From JASFRS01 sp050114795 (lineage in GTDB: Bacteria > Pseudomonadota > Alphaproteobacteria > Sphingomonadales > CAKZYD01), in NCBI GenBank assembly GCA_050114795.1, contig JASFRS010000033.1, positions 1-18,232 on the forward strand: 18,232 bases of DNA, read 5' to 3'. Below are positions 1-6,176 of the stretch, piece by piece. The notes under the pieces were generated by a model. That model was not told the DNA's origin, did no database searches, and worked only from the letters and a program-made list of their open reading frames with translations. Both the position numbers and the translations under genes were made by a program. The first letter of the stretch is position 1. Each line of letters begins with the position of its first letter.

Positions 1-1
1 T

Positions 2-280
2 ATCATTGCCTCGCTTCGCCAACCAAAACGGAAAAGACGGCGGCGCCAGGAAGGGACAACCGGCCTTCCGCCCGTCGAAGTGGTTCCCAATGCGAAGCTA
101 AGCAGTGCGGAGAAGAACACGCTAATCGGCCAATCGGATGAGGTCTCAAGGCTCATTCACCGGCATCCCAGCGGGGTCTATATTGCTAAAGGACGGCGCG
201 GAAAACGCCGCGTTTTCTCATCGCTGATTGGCGCGATTCTTTATCGAGATTTCGGCTTGAAATGGCGGGAACTCAACTAG
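2..280 (+). CDS. C-terminal part of an unrecognised basic protein (truncated by window edge)
   Basis: An open frame runs without a stop from the window edge to TAG at 278-280, giving about 92 visible residues, so this is probably the 3' end of a gene that starts outside. A GTG at 80 could start a 66-residue protein, but there is no good ribosome binding site before it, so I prefer the truncated reading. The visible part opens with a very basic run (KRKRRRR, residues about 10-16) and ends with KWRELN. A second basic patch, GRRGKRR, lies about 30 residues before the end. I see no membrane segment and recognise no family. It faces the minus-strand gene starting at 528, and only 17 bases separate the two stop codons. 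Nucleic-acid binding would fit the charge but is only a guess. Confidence 0.4.
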   Translation: MIASLRQPKRKRRRRQEGTTGLPPVEVVPNAKLSSAEKNTLIGQSDEVSRLIHRHPSGVYIAKGRRGKRRVFSSLIGAILYRDFGLKWRELN

Positions 281-297
281 GGTTTATAAACTAAGAA

Positions 298-528
298 TTA
301 TAAGCCTGGGCCACCTCTGAAACTGCGTGGTTCAAACGGCGTGCCAGTAAGCAAACTGACCAGATGTCCGGCCATAATCAGCACAAATATGACAGAGAGA
401 AGCTGCAGAACCGGCGGCGGAACAAGGGGCGGTTTGCCAAGTCTCGCCGGGCGCTTTTCCTGCCATAAGGCATAAAGAAAAGCAGCAACACCCAATGCCA
501 TCAATGCGATTGTGACTTCCAAAGTCAT
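298..528 (-). CDS. Small two-helix membrane protein linked to pspF
   Basis: This 76-residue protein starts at ATG 528, five bases after the pspF stop, so the two genes are almost certainly co-transcribed. It has two hydrophobic stretches, about residues 4-22 (TIALMALGVAAFLYALW) and 40-62 (VLQLLSVIFVLIMAGHLVSLL). A basic, proline-rich linker (EKRPARLGKPP) joins them, suggesting a hairpin in the inner membrane with a cytoplasmic loop. The tail is short and glycine-rich. I do not recognise a named family. Its place behind the Psp activator suggests a role in sensing or tuning membrane stress, but nothing in the sequence proves this. Open frame, upstream GGAG and linkage to pspF support it as a real gene. 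Confidence 0.72.
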   Translation of the reverse strand: MTLEVTIALMALGVAAFLYALWQEKRPARLGKPPLVPPPVLQLLSVIFVLIMAGHLVSLLTGTPFEPRSFRGGPGL

Positions 529-533
529 GGCGG

Positions 534-1553
534 TTATCCACCCGCTCCTAATCCATGTTTCTTCAGCGCATGGCGCAATTGATCATAGCTTAGACCCAAA
601 TGCGCAGCGCATTGGCGCTGGTTGTAGCGGCAGTGTGCAAGGGCTGCACTTAAAATCTTTGCTTCCATGGATTCTATATGAGCCTTGAAGTCCATAGGCT
701 GAGAATAATCCGATAAGGCTTCGGTCTTTTGCTGCGGCTGCGACGGGGCCTGCTCTTCCCCGATTTCGGGCCGATAGGGGGAGGCAAAGGGGTCGAAGAC
801 AACGGCGTCAACCGGCCCCTCCCCCTCATTCCACTGATACAGTGCGCGCTCCACGGTGTTCTTAAGTTGTCGGATATTGCCAGGCCAGCCATAATCCATC
901 ATGTCTTCCTGGACACGTTTTGAAAATCCTGGAAAGCTCGACCAGCCAATCTCACCCGCCATAGCCCGGGCAAAATATTCCGCCAGCTCCAAAATATCAT
1001 CACGGCGGTGGCGCAGCGGCGGAACCGTCAGCACATCAAAAGACAATCGGTCCAGCAAATCTGCACGGAATTTCCCCTGCTCTGCTAAAGTCGGCAGATC
1101 CACATTGGTAGCGCCAATGATACGCACATCGACCTCACGCGTTTCATTGCTGCCGACACGTTGGAACGTGCCATATTCAACCACGCGGAGGAGCTTTTCC
1201 TGTGTTGCGTCGCTCAAGGTGGCAATTTCATCCAGGAACAATGTGCCTTCATCCGCCGCCTCAAAACGCCCTTCCCGCGCCCGCGTTGCGCCGGTGAAAG
1301 CCCCTGCCTCATGACCGAAAAGTTCTGAATCCAATAAGGACTCGCTTAGCGACGCACAGTTTAATTGGAGATACGGTCCACCCCATCTTTTGGATAAATA
1401 ATGCAGCCGGGCGGCAATCAGTTCTTTCCCCGTTCCACGCTCCCCAATCACAAGAACAGGGCGGTCCATCGGTGCGGCGCGAGACACCCGGTCCATCAGA
1501 TCTAAAAAAGCTGGAGCACCCCCCAATAAATGCGTGTCAAAGGCCGCGTTCAT
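534..1553 (-). CDS. pspF: PspF, sigma54 enhancer-binding activator of the phage-shock operon
   Basis: A 339-residue AAA+ activator of sigma54 RNA polymerase; E. coli PspF is about 325. The AAA+ domain begins almost at the N-terminus with no receiver or GAF domain before it, which is typical of PspF: in that family activity is controlled by bound PspA rather than by phosphorylation. Visible motifs are Walker A GERGTGKE (37-44), the sigma54-contacting loop GAFTGA (84-89) and Walker B GTLFLDE (103-109). The C-terminus (about 298-335) carries a Fis-type helix-turn-helix with CAAHLGLSYDQLRHALKKHG. The gene is divergent from the pspA operon, as in enterobacteria, with a sigma54 promoter and PspF-like sites between them. 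Those sites lie only about 14 bases before its own start, so self-repression is likely. Identification as pspF rests on domain layout plus context. Confidence 0.95.
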   Translation of the reverse strand: MNAAFDTHLLGGAPAFLDLMDRVSRAAPMDRPVLVIGERGTGKELIAARLHYLSKRWGGPYLQLNCASLSESLLDSELFGHEAGAFTGATRAREGRFEAADEGTLFLDEIATLSDATQEKLLRVVEYGTFQRVGSNETREVDVRIIGATNVDLPTLAEQGKFRADLLDRLSFDVLTVPPLRHRRDDILELAEYFARAMAGEIGWSSFPGFSKRVQEDMMDYGWPGNIRQLKNTVERALYQWNEGEGPVDAVVFDPFASPYRPEIGEEQAPSQPQQKTEALSDYSQPMDFKAHIESMEAKILSAALAHCRYNQRQCAAHLGLSYDQLRHALKKHGLGAGG

Positions 1554-1566
1554 AAAATCCCAATAC

Positions 1567-1585
1567 TTAGTGTATTTTCCTAATT
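1567..1585 (+). promoter_or_regulatory. Putative PspF upstream activating site I
   Basis: The 19 bases TTAGTGTATTTTCCTAATT match 15 of 19 positions of the E. coli PspF site as I remember it (TTAGTGTAATTCGCTAACT). It lies roughly 129 bases upstream of the expected psp transcription start and 14 bases before the pspF start codon. That is the arrangement expected for activating the psp promoter while repressing pspF. The consensus is recalled and was not looked up. Confidence 0.55.
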
Positions 1586-1586
1586 A

Positions 1587-1605
1587 TTAGGGTATCACGC
1601 TTTTA
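1587..1605 (+). promoter_or_regulatory. Putative PspF upstream activating site II
   Basis: A weaker copy of the same motif (TTAGGGTATCACGCTTTTA, 11 of 19 to the recalled E. coli site) begins exactly 20 bases after site I. Two helical turns would place both sites on the same DNA face. The shared core is TTAG-GTAT, and this copy also keeps CGCT. The AT-rich stretch at about 1601-1660 then leads to the sigma54 promoter and could be bent, but I see no clear IHF consensus in it. Confidence 0.42.
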
Positions 1606-1678
1606 ATTTAAATTCCAACTTTTGCCCTTAAACAAAAATATATAATAATAACATATACTTAAATGGCTCTTACCAAAC

Positions 1679-1694
1679 TGGCACGGCCTTTGCT
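1679..1694 (+). promoter_or_regulatory. Sigma54 (-24/-12) promoter of the psp operon
   Basis: TGGCAC (1679-1684), five bases, then TTGCT (1690-1694) matches the sigma54 consensus exactly with correct spacing. Transcription should begin near 1705. It lies upstream of the small ORF at 1753 and pspA, and opposite the sigma54 activator gene pspF, so the genetic logic is complete. Confidence 0.92.
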
Positions 1695-1752
1695 CTTATA
1701 GGGACAAATGCCACAACAGGCAGACCATTAGAGGTGTGACAGGAGAAGAACC

Positions 1753-1914
1753 GTGAACATGTTAAGCCACTTAAGCCGTGTATTAAACGCTGCTGAGGAG
1801 ACCAACCCAAATGGCGCGGCCCTTATCGGCTTTTACGGGCGTAACATGAACCGTGCTCAACCCCGTACACCGCAGCAGTTAGAACAGGATCGCCGCGTAC
1901 GCCGCGTTGCCTAA
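1753..1914 (+). CDS. 53-residue protein, first gene of the psp operon
   Basis: An open frame from GTG 1753 (or ATG 1759, two codons in) to TAA 1912-1914 encodes 53 residues. AGGAG at 1741-1745 lies seven bases before the GTG. The product is soluble and basic at the end: it starts MNMLSHLSRVLNAAEE, has a central GAALIGFYGRNMNRAQ, and ends in QDRRVRRVA. There is no signal peptide or membrane segment. It lies between the sigma54 promoter and pspA, so it would be induced with the operon, and its stop is 30 bases before the pspA start. Small arginine-rich proteins such as DUF1127 look broadly similar, but I cannot claim membership. It could instead be a translated leader that sets pspA expression. 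Confidence 0.62.
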   Translation: MNMLSHLSRVLNAAEETNPNGAALIGFYGRNMNRAQPRTPQQLEQDRRVRRVA

Positions 1915-1944
1915 GCCCCGTTATTGCCCTTAAGGAGAGTCCAA

Positions 1945-2637
1945 ATGGGAATTTTTTCCAGACTGACCGACATTATTAACTCCAACATCAATGATGTTTT
2001 GGATCGCGCTGAAGACCCGGAAAAAATGATCCGCCTGGTCATTCAGGAAATGGAAGACACTTTGGTTGAAGTCCGTTCTTCCGCTGCGAAAACCATTGCC
2101 GATCAAAAAGACATGCGCCGCCAGTTAAAACGCATGGGCGACGCCATGAGCAGCTGGGAAGAAAAAGCCGAGCTTGCTATTTCCAAAGGGCGCGAAGATC
2201 TCGCCAAAGGGGCATTGGTTGAGAAAGCAAAAGTCGCGCAAATGGCAAAGGCCTTGGAAGAAGAACTCGCGCTTTTAGATGATGCTATCGGCAAGCATGA
2301 AGAAGACATCATCAAGCTGGAAGCCAAATTACGGGAAGCCAAAGCTAAACAGGCCGCAATTTTAGCCCGTGCGGAAACAGCGACCAATCGCTTGAAAATT
2401 CGCCAGCATGTTTATTCCTCCCGCGTCGATGATGCCTTTGCCCGCTTTGAGCGCGTAGAGCGCCGAGTGGACGCCACGGAAGGCCGCATCGAAGCCCTTG
2501 ATATGGGCCGAGGGAAATCCCTGGATGAGGAATTAGCTGAGCTGGAAGCTGAGGAATCAGTGACTGCTGAACTCGAAGCTTTAAAAGCCAAGCTGACCAA
2601 AGACAAAGGCGAAAAGAAGGCCCCTAAATCCAAATAG
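1945..2637 (+). CDS. pspA: PspA, phage-shock membrane-remodelling protein and PspF inhibitor
   Basis: I start this 230-residue protein at ATG 1945, not at the in-frame TTG 1924. AAGGAG (1932-1937) sits seven bases before the ATG, and the product then begins MGIFSRLTDI, the usual PspA N-terminus and its membrane-binding amphipathic helix. The rest is almost entirely helical and charged, a long coiled coil of the PspA/Vipp1 (ESCRT-III-like) family, with DRAEDPEKMIRLVIQEMED at about residues 21-39. The length fits E. coli PspA (222). In the family PspA holds PspF inactive and, under stress, assembles on the inner membrane to limit proton leak. An alanine/glutamate/lysine-rich tail ends EKKAPKSK. 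It lies in the operon with pspB and pspC, but a hairpin separates it from pspB. Confidence 0.96.
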   Translation: MGIFSRLTDIINSNINDVLDRAEDPEKMIRLVIQEMEDTLVEVRSSAAKTIADQKDMRRQLKRMGDAMSSWEEKAELAISKGREDLAKGALVEKAKVAQMAKALEEELALLDDAIGKHEEDIIKLEAKLREAKAKQAAILARAETATNRLKIRQHVYSSRVDDAFARFERVERRVDATEGRIEALDMGRGKSLDEELAELEAEESVTAELEALKAKLTKDKGEKKAPKSK

Positions 2638-2648
2638 GTTCAGGGTTG

Positions 2649-2675
2649 GTCGTGCGGGCTTTGACCCGCACCGAC
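2649..2675 (+). promoter_or_regulatory. Intercistronic hairpin between pspA and pspB
   Basis: GTGCGGG (2652-2658) pairs perfectly with CCCGCAC (2665-2671) around the loop CTTTGA. GTC/GAC (2649-2651 and 2673-2675) extends the stem past one bulged C. No T run follows, so it is not a classical terminator. It could stabilise the pspA message or thin out read-through into pspBC, which would give more PspA than PspB and PspC. Confidence 0.5.
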
Positions 2676-2723
2676 ATTCGAGATTAAACTGATGAAGGCC
2701 AACATATTTAAGCGGAGAGACCC

Positions 2724-2951
2724 ATGGGTGAAACATTAGGCGTTGTTGCCTTAACCGTCGTGGTCCCGCTGGTGATTATCTTCCACTATGTCACCAGATG
2801 GAAGCAGATGAAGACCCTGTCCGGCGAAGACGAACAAACACTTGAACGCATGTACCGCATTGCCGAACGGCTGGAACGTCGCATCCATTCGTTAGAGCGA
2901 ATTTTAGACGACGAAAACCCCAATTGGCGCAAATCTGGATTGGAGGACTGA
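2724..2951 (+). CDS. pspB: PspB, inner-membrane stress-response regulator
   Basis: A 75-residue protein with one N-terminal membrane helix (about residues 5-22, LGVVALTVVVPLVIIFHYV), then a cytoplasmic coiled coil rich in arginine and glutamate. The stretch LERRIHSLERILDDENPNWR (residues 51-70) is close to the end of E. coli PspB (74 residues), including the family-typical NPNWR. PspB acts with PspC to sense envelope stress and relieve PspA inhibition of PspF. GGAG (2714-2717) lies six bases before ATG 2724. Only one base separates its stop from pspC, so translation of the two is probably coupled. Confidence 0.93.
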   Translation: MGETLGVVALTVVVPLVIIFHYVTRWKQMKTLSGEDEQTLERMYRIAERLERRIHSLERILDDENPNWRKSGLED

Positions 2952-2952
2952 C

Positions 2953-3339
2953 ATGGCTGAACGCACTCGTTTTTACCGCGATAAGCGCAATGGCAAGGTC
3001 CTAGGGGTTTGCGCAGGGATCGCCGATTATACAGGCATAGATGTCCTATTGGTCCGCATTGGTATGATTATTTTGGCCCTAAGCCCGGCCAGCGGCATCA
3101 CCATCATCACATATTGTGTCTTGGGATGTTTAACCCCTATCAAGCCCGCCGCGCTTTATGATGAGCCGCCAGAGGAAAAGGAATTTTGGCGGAACATGCG
3201 CACCAGACCACGCGCAACCATGCATGATGTGAAAATGCGCTTTTCAGAAATGGAGCACCGTCTGCGCGATATGGAAGCCTATGTCACATCCAGCCGCCGC
3301 GACTTAGATCGCGAAATAGATAAACTCAGAGACGCCTAA
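2953..3339 (+). CDS. pspC: PspC, inner-membrane phage-shock protein
   Basis: A 128-residue protein whose N-terminal half is a PspC domain: FYRDKRNGKVLGVCAGIADY (residues 7-26), then a hydrophobic membrane stretch at about 31-62 (VLLVRIGMIILAL and ITIITYCVLGCL). The C-terminal half (about 80-128) is a charged coiled coil ending in LDREIDKLRDA. In the family PspC works with PspB as the membrane sensor that draws PspA away from PspF. The start codon follows the pspB stop by one base, with TGGAGG (2941-2946) inside the end of pspB as ribosome binding site. Its C-terminal tail resembles the tail of the next gene product, suggesting that the proteins pair through coiled coils. Confidence 0.93.
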   Translation: MAERTRFYRDKRNGKVLGVCAGIADYTGIDVLLVRIGMIILALSPASGITIITYCVLGCLTPIKPAALYDEPPEEKEFWRNMRTRPRATMHDVKMRFSEMEHRLRDMEAYVTSSRRDLDREIDKLRDA

Positions 3340-3355
3340 TTATTTGGAGGGGCAA

Positions 3356-3622
3356 ATGTCTAATTTTATTGTTCTTATTGTATTCATAATTATCGGCGTC
3401 CCGGTTATCGCGAAATTCGCCAGCGAAATGCACAAACGACATCTCGAATATAAGGAGCGCCAGGAAGAGCGCCACGGCAAAGGCGCTGCATCCGATGAAG
3501 AGTGGGTCGCCCGCGTGGAACGGCTTGAAGACCGGGTTCGGGTTTTGGAACGCATCATCACCGACAAAGGCCACCACCTCGCTGAAGAGATTGAGAAGTT
3601 GCGCGACAAACCCCTCAACTGA
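3356..3622 (+). CDS. Fourth psp-operon protein, PspB-like membrane coiled-coil protein
   Basis: I start this 88-residue protein at ATG 3356, with TGGAGG (3344-3349) six bases upstream; an in-frame TTG at 3344 would lie on that ribosome site. It has an N-terminal membrane helix (about residues 3-20, NFIVLIVFIIIGVPVIAK) and a charged cytoplasmic part. ERLEDRVRVLERIITD (about 57-72) parallels ERLERRIHSLERILDD of PspB. The end, LAEEIEKLRDK, parallels LDREIDKLRDA of PspC. It occupies the position of pspD in enterobacteria, but I do not see similarity to PspD, so I give no symbol. It is probably a PspB-derived partner in the same membrane complex. The gap to pspC is 16 bases, so it belongs to the operon. 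No clear terminator follows. Confidence 0.85.
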   Translation: MSNFIVLIVFIIIGVPVIAKFASEMHKRHLEYKERQEERHGKGAASDEEWVARVERLEDRVRVLERIITDKGHHLAEEIEKLRDKPLN

Positions 3623-3742
3623 TTTTTACTTCACCCCTTTTTGACCCGCAAACTTGGGCGGTAAGAGCCATAAGGTTTCTTAGCGCCCCTTTTGTTGCTC
3701 TGACCGGTTGACATAGGCGCATGAAAAGCCCAGATAGCGACC

Positions 3743-4153
3743 ATGACAGCAACATTGGACGACATTCGCGAAACCTTTGACCTGCTCGGTGACGACTGGG
3801 ATGAGCGTTATCGTTATATCATTGAACTGGGTCGCGACTTGCCACCCATGGATGAGGCCGACAAAAATGACGCCACTAAAGTACGGGGCTGCGCGTCTCA
3901 AGTCTGGATGGTCATGTCCCTGAATAATGGCCAGATTCAGCTTGTAGCAGACAGTGACGCGCATATTGTGCGTGGCCTTATCGCCATTTTGCTCGCCGCT
4001 TATCAGGGCCGAACGCCTGAGGAAGCAAAAGATTTCGACATTGATGCCTTAATGGCTGAACTGCAACTTTCACAGGCACTGTCACCCACACGCACCAATG
4101 GGCTGTTATCCATGATTAAACGGATTCAACTGCTCTCCGAACAAGCTTTATAA
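3743..4153 (+). CDS. sufE: SufE, sulfur-acceptor protein for Fe-S cluster assembly
   Basis: A 136-residue protein of the SufE family, close to the usual 138. The sulfur-accepting cysteine lies in VRGCASQVW (Cys50), the family signature. The N-terminal RYRYIIELGRDLPPMDEADK and the C-terminal GLLSMIKRIQ are also typical. SufE takes persulfide sulfur from the cysteine desulfurase SufS and stimulates it. No other suf gene lies in the window, so this is a separated copy. A perfect TTGACA (3708-3713) lies upstream, but I cannot find a matching -10 box. No Shine-Dalgarno sequence precedes ATG 3743, so the start is set by family length. The region between the psp operon and this gene (3623-3742) holds nothing else I can support. 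Confidence 0.95.
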   Translation: MTATLDDIRETFDLLGDDWDERYRYIIELGRDLPPMDEADKNDATKVRGCASQVWMVMSLNNGQIQLVADSDAHIVRGLIAILLAAYQGRTPEEAKDFDIDALMAELQLSQALSPTRTNGLLSMIKRIQLLSEQAL

Positions 4154-4171
4154 CCCCTATTCATCGAAGGT

Positions 4172-4192
4172 GCTTGGCAAGCTAAGGCTTGC
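4172..4192 (+). repeat. Overlapping inverted repeats before the ThDP-enzyme gene
   Basis: GCTTG (4172-4176) can pair with CAAGC (4178-4182), or GCAAGC (4177-4182) can pair with GCTTGC (4187-4192) around TAAG. The second form is a 6-bp stem with a 4-base loop, and only the second could form as a normal hairpin. No T run follows. It sits in the 56-base gap between sufE and the next gene and might affect read-through. Confidence 0.3.
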
Positions 4193-4209
4193 TCTCTAAG
4201 CTCGCATTC

Positions 4210-5742
4210 ATGCGTGGTGCTGATGCTTTAATTGACACATTTGTCCGCGGCGGAGTGGACATGTGTTTCGCCAACCCAGGAACTTCGGAGATGCAGCTTG
4301 TTGATGCGATCGACAAGCGTGACGACATCCGTGGCATTCTGGGTCTTCATGAACTTGTGTGCTCTGGCGCTGCTGATGGTTATGCGCGCCTAAGCGGGAA
4401 ACCGGCTTTGGTGGTTTTACACTTAGGCCCGGGGTTATCCAATGCGCTGGCCAATCTTCACAATGCGGCCAAGGCGCGCACGCCTGTGGTGGTTGTCGTG
4501 GGCGACCATCCCAAAGGCCTGCGGGATTTAGACCCGCCTTTGGCAGGTGATATTGAATCCATTGCCAAAGGGGCTGCCAAATGGATTGGCACCGCGAAGA
4601 GCGCGGATGATTTATCGCCTATGGGCGCTGACGCGCTGAAAGCAGCTACAACGGCCCCTTATGGCGTATCCGTGCTGGTTGTTCCCAATGATGCTTGCTG
4701 GGAAGAAACAGATATTTGCGCGGCGCCTGAAACAGCAGCTCCACCAATAATCATCGACGATAATCGTTTGAATGCTGTGGCAGAGGCGGTGAAAACAGGT
4801 GAAGCAGCATTCCTCTTAGGGGGTGATGCTCTGAATGCCGAGGCCCTTGCCCAGGCAGCCGCTATTGGCGGGAAGACTGGCGCAAAAATCCTATCTGCCA
4901 CCTTCTGCAAGAAGATAGAACGCGGCGCAGGCGTCGCTCAAATTGAGCGCCTGCCCTATTTCCCGGCACAGGTGTTACAGACATTACAAGGTGTCAAAAC
5001 CCTGGTGCTTGCAGGCGCACGCGCACCATTATCCTTTTTTGCTTATCCCAATACACCTTATAAACTGGTGCCTGAAGGATGCGAAATACTCACCCTGGCG
5101 GATGAAAGCGAAAACGCGGCGGATGCACTGAAACGCCTAAGCACGGTTTTGGATGCGGGTGAAAAAACGGGTGTTGAAAAGCAATTGCCTGCATTGCCAT
5201 CAGGGCCTTTAACGACTGGCGCAGCGGCGCAAGTCATTGGGCGACATTTACCGGACAATGCGATTATATCTGATGACGCCACAACGGCGGGGCTGGATTG
5301 TTATGTCGCAACCGCTCAATCTGCGCGGCATGAGTGGCTGAACCTGACCGGCGGTGCAATTGGCCAGGGCATGCCTTTGGCCATTGGGGCGGCACTAGCG
5401 GAACCGAGGCGTAAAGTCTTTTCGCTACAAGGCGATGGCGCGGGGCTATATTCGCTTCAAGCCCTGTGGACCCAGGCCCGTGACAATCTCGATATCACCA
5501 CCATTATTTTCGCCAACGGCAAATATCGCATTTTGGAGATGGAAATGATGATGGCCCGCGGTGGGGCCAGCGGTGCCTCTTCACTTTTTGATTTAAGCCC
5601 ACCTGCCATTGACTGGGTTAAATTGGCCGAAGGACTAGGCGTGTCTGCGATGCGCGCCACATCCGTCGAAGAACTGGACAAATGCCTGGAAGACGCTAAG
5701 ACCATGGCCGGTCCGAAATTGATTGAGGCTGTCGTTTTATGA
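4210..5742 (+). CDS. Thiamine-diphosphate enzyme, acetolactate synthase large-subunit-like / 2-oxoacid decarboxylase group
   Basis: A 510-residue protein from ATG 4210; a TTG at 4189 would add seven residues but has no better ribosome site, and homologues usually begin near GADALIDT. It has the three-part ThDP-enzyme layout. The N-terminal PYR domain carries the cofactor-activating glutamate in GLHELVCSGAADGYARL (Glu48) and FANPGTSEM. A central domain follows, then the C-terminal PP domain with the metal/ThDP motif GDGAGLYSLQ (408 on) and Asn436 in FANGKYRIL. At 510 residues it is shorter than biosynthetic acetolactate synthases (about 560-590) and no small subunit is nearby. A catabolic decarboxylase or C-C lyase of benzoylformate-decarboxylase type is therefore at least as likely as branched-chain synthesis. 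The stop overlaps the next start (ATGA), indicating translational coupling to two thioesterases. Confidence 0.88.
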   Translation: MRGADALIDTFVRGGVDMCFANPGTSEMQLVDAIDKRDDIRGILGLHELVCSGAADGYARLSGKPALVVLHLGPGLSNALANLHNAAKARTPVVVVVGDHPKGLRDLDPPLAGDIESIAKGAAKWIGTAKSADDLSPMGADALKAATTAPYGVSVLVVPNDACWEETDICAAPETAAPPIIIDDNRLNAVAEAVKTGEAAFLLGGDALNAEALAQAAAIGGKTGAKILSATFCKKIERGAGVAQIERLPYFPAQVLQTLQGVKTLVLAGARAPLSFFAYPNTPYKLVPEGCEILTLADESENAADALKRLSTVLDAGEKTGVEKQLPALPSGPLTTGAAAQVIGRHLPDNAIISDDATTAGLDCYVATAQSARHEWLNLTGGAIGQGMPLAIGAALAEPRRKVFSLQGDGAGLYSLQALWTQARDNLDITTIIFANGKYRILEMEMMMARGGASGASSLFDLSPPAIDWVKLAEGLGVSAMRATSVEELDKCLEDAKTMAGPKLIEAVVL

Positions 5743-6176
5743 CGGAATTACCGCCGGATCTGATTCAGAAAATGGTCAGCGCCGTCCCGCAGTTAAGAGC
5801 ATTGGGAATAGAGCTGGTGTCTTTTGATGCTGGTGAAGCAACTTTAGCCCTGCCCTATAGTGAGCATCTCATTGGCTTTCCGGAAACCGGCGTTATCGCG
5901 GGTGGGGCAATCTACAGTCTGATGGATAGTGTGGCAGGTATGGCGGTTTATGCGAAGCTCCAAACTTATAAACCCATCGCCACGCTGGACCTGCGCATTG
6001 ATTATATGAAGCCGGCCACACCCGGCGAAACCGTCTATGGCTGGGCCGAATGTTATAAGCTAACCCGCTCCGTCGCCTTTGTGCGCGGTGTTGCTTATCA
6101 TGATGATAAGTCCAACCCTATTGCCAATGTGTCCGGCACTTTCATACTGCCGCCTGAAAAGGAGAAGCAGTCGTGA
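5739..6176 (+). CDS. PaaI-type hotdog thioesterase (first of pair; active-site His replaced)
   Basis: A 145-residue single hotdog-fold protein of the PaaI/4HBT thioesterase superfamily, which hydrolyses acyl- or aroyl-CoA thioesters. The core helix reads GVIAGGAIYSLMDSVAGMAV (51-70). The family pattern is HGG, six residues, then D: here the His is Ala54, while Gly55, Gly56 and the catalytic-type Asp63 are kept. The strand LDLRIDYMKPATPGETVYG is typical. It starts inside the stop of the ThDP-enzyme gene (ATGA) and ends inside the start of a second thioesterase (GTGA), so the three genes form one translational unit. It may act on CoA products of the first enzyme or pair with the second thioesterase. 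Substrate unknown. Confidence 0.9.
   Translation: MTELPPDLIQKMVSAVPQLRALGIELVSFDAGEATLALPYSEHLIGFPETGVIAGGAIYSLMDSVAGMAVYAKLQTYKPIATLDLRIDYMKPATPGETVYGWAECYKLTRSVAFVRGVAYHDDKSNPIANVSGTFILPPEKEKQS

Noticed and set aside
194..216. Stem CGGCG/CGCCG followed by CGTTTTCT, like a terminator
   Set aside because: Lies inside the open frame at the left edge, and the stem is short with an interrupted T run. It would matter only if that frame is not real.
282..291. 10-bp palindrome GTTTATAAAC between convergent genes
   Set aside because: A 10-bp palindrome is expected many times by chance in 18 kb, and no second copy or function is suggested.
901..1314. 137-residue plus-strand frame inside pspF
   Set aside because: Antisense shadow of the pspF AAA+ domain; serine/arginine-rich composition and no recognisable domain.
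3708..3736. TTGACA upstream of sufE as a sigma70 promoter
   Set aside because: The -35 is perfect, but the sequence at the correct -10 distance (CAGATA) is poor, and the start of transcription would fall on the ATG.
3680..3964. 94-residue minus-strand frame over the sufE start
   Set aside because: Overlaps the conserved sufE coding region on the other strand, and no ribosome site or family is seen.
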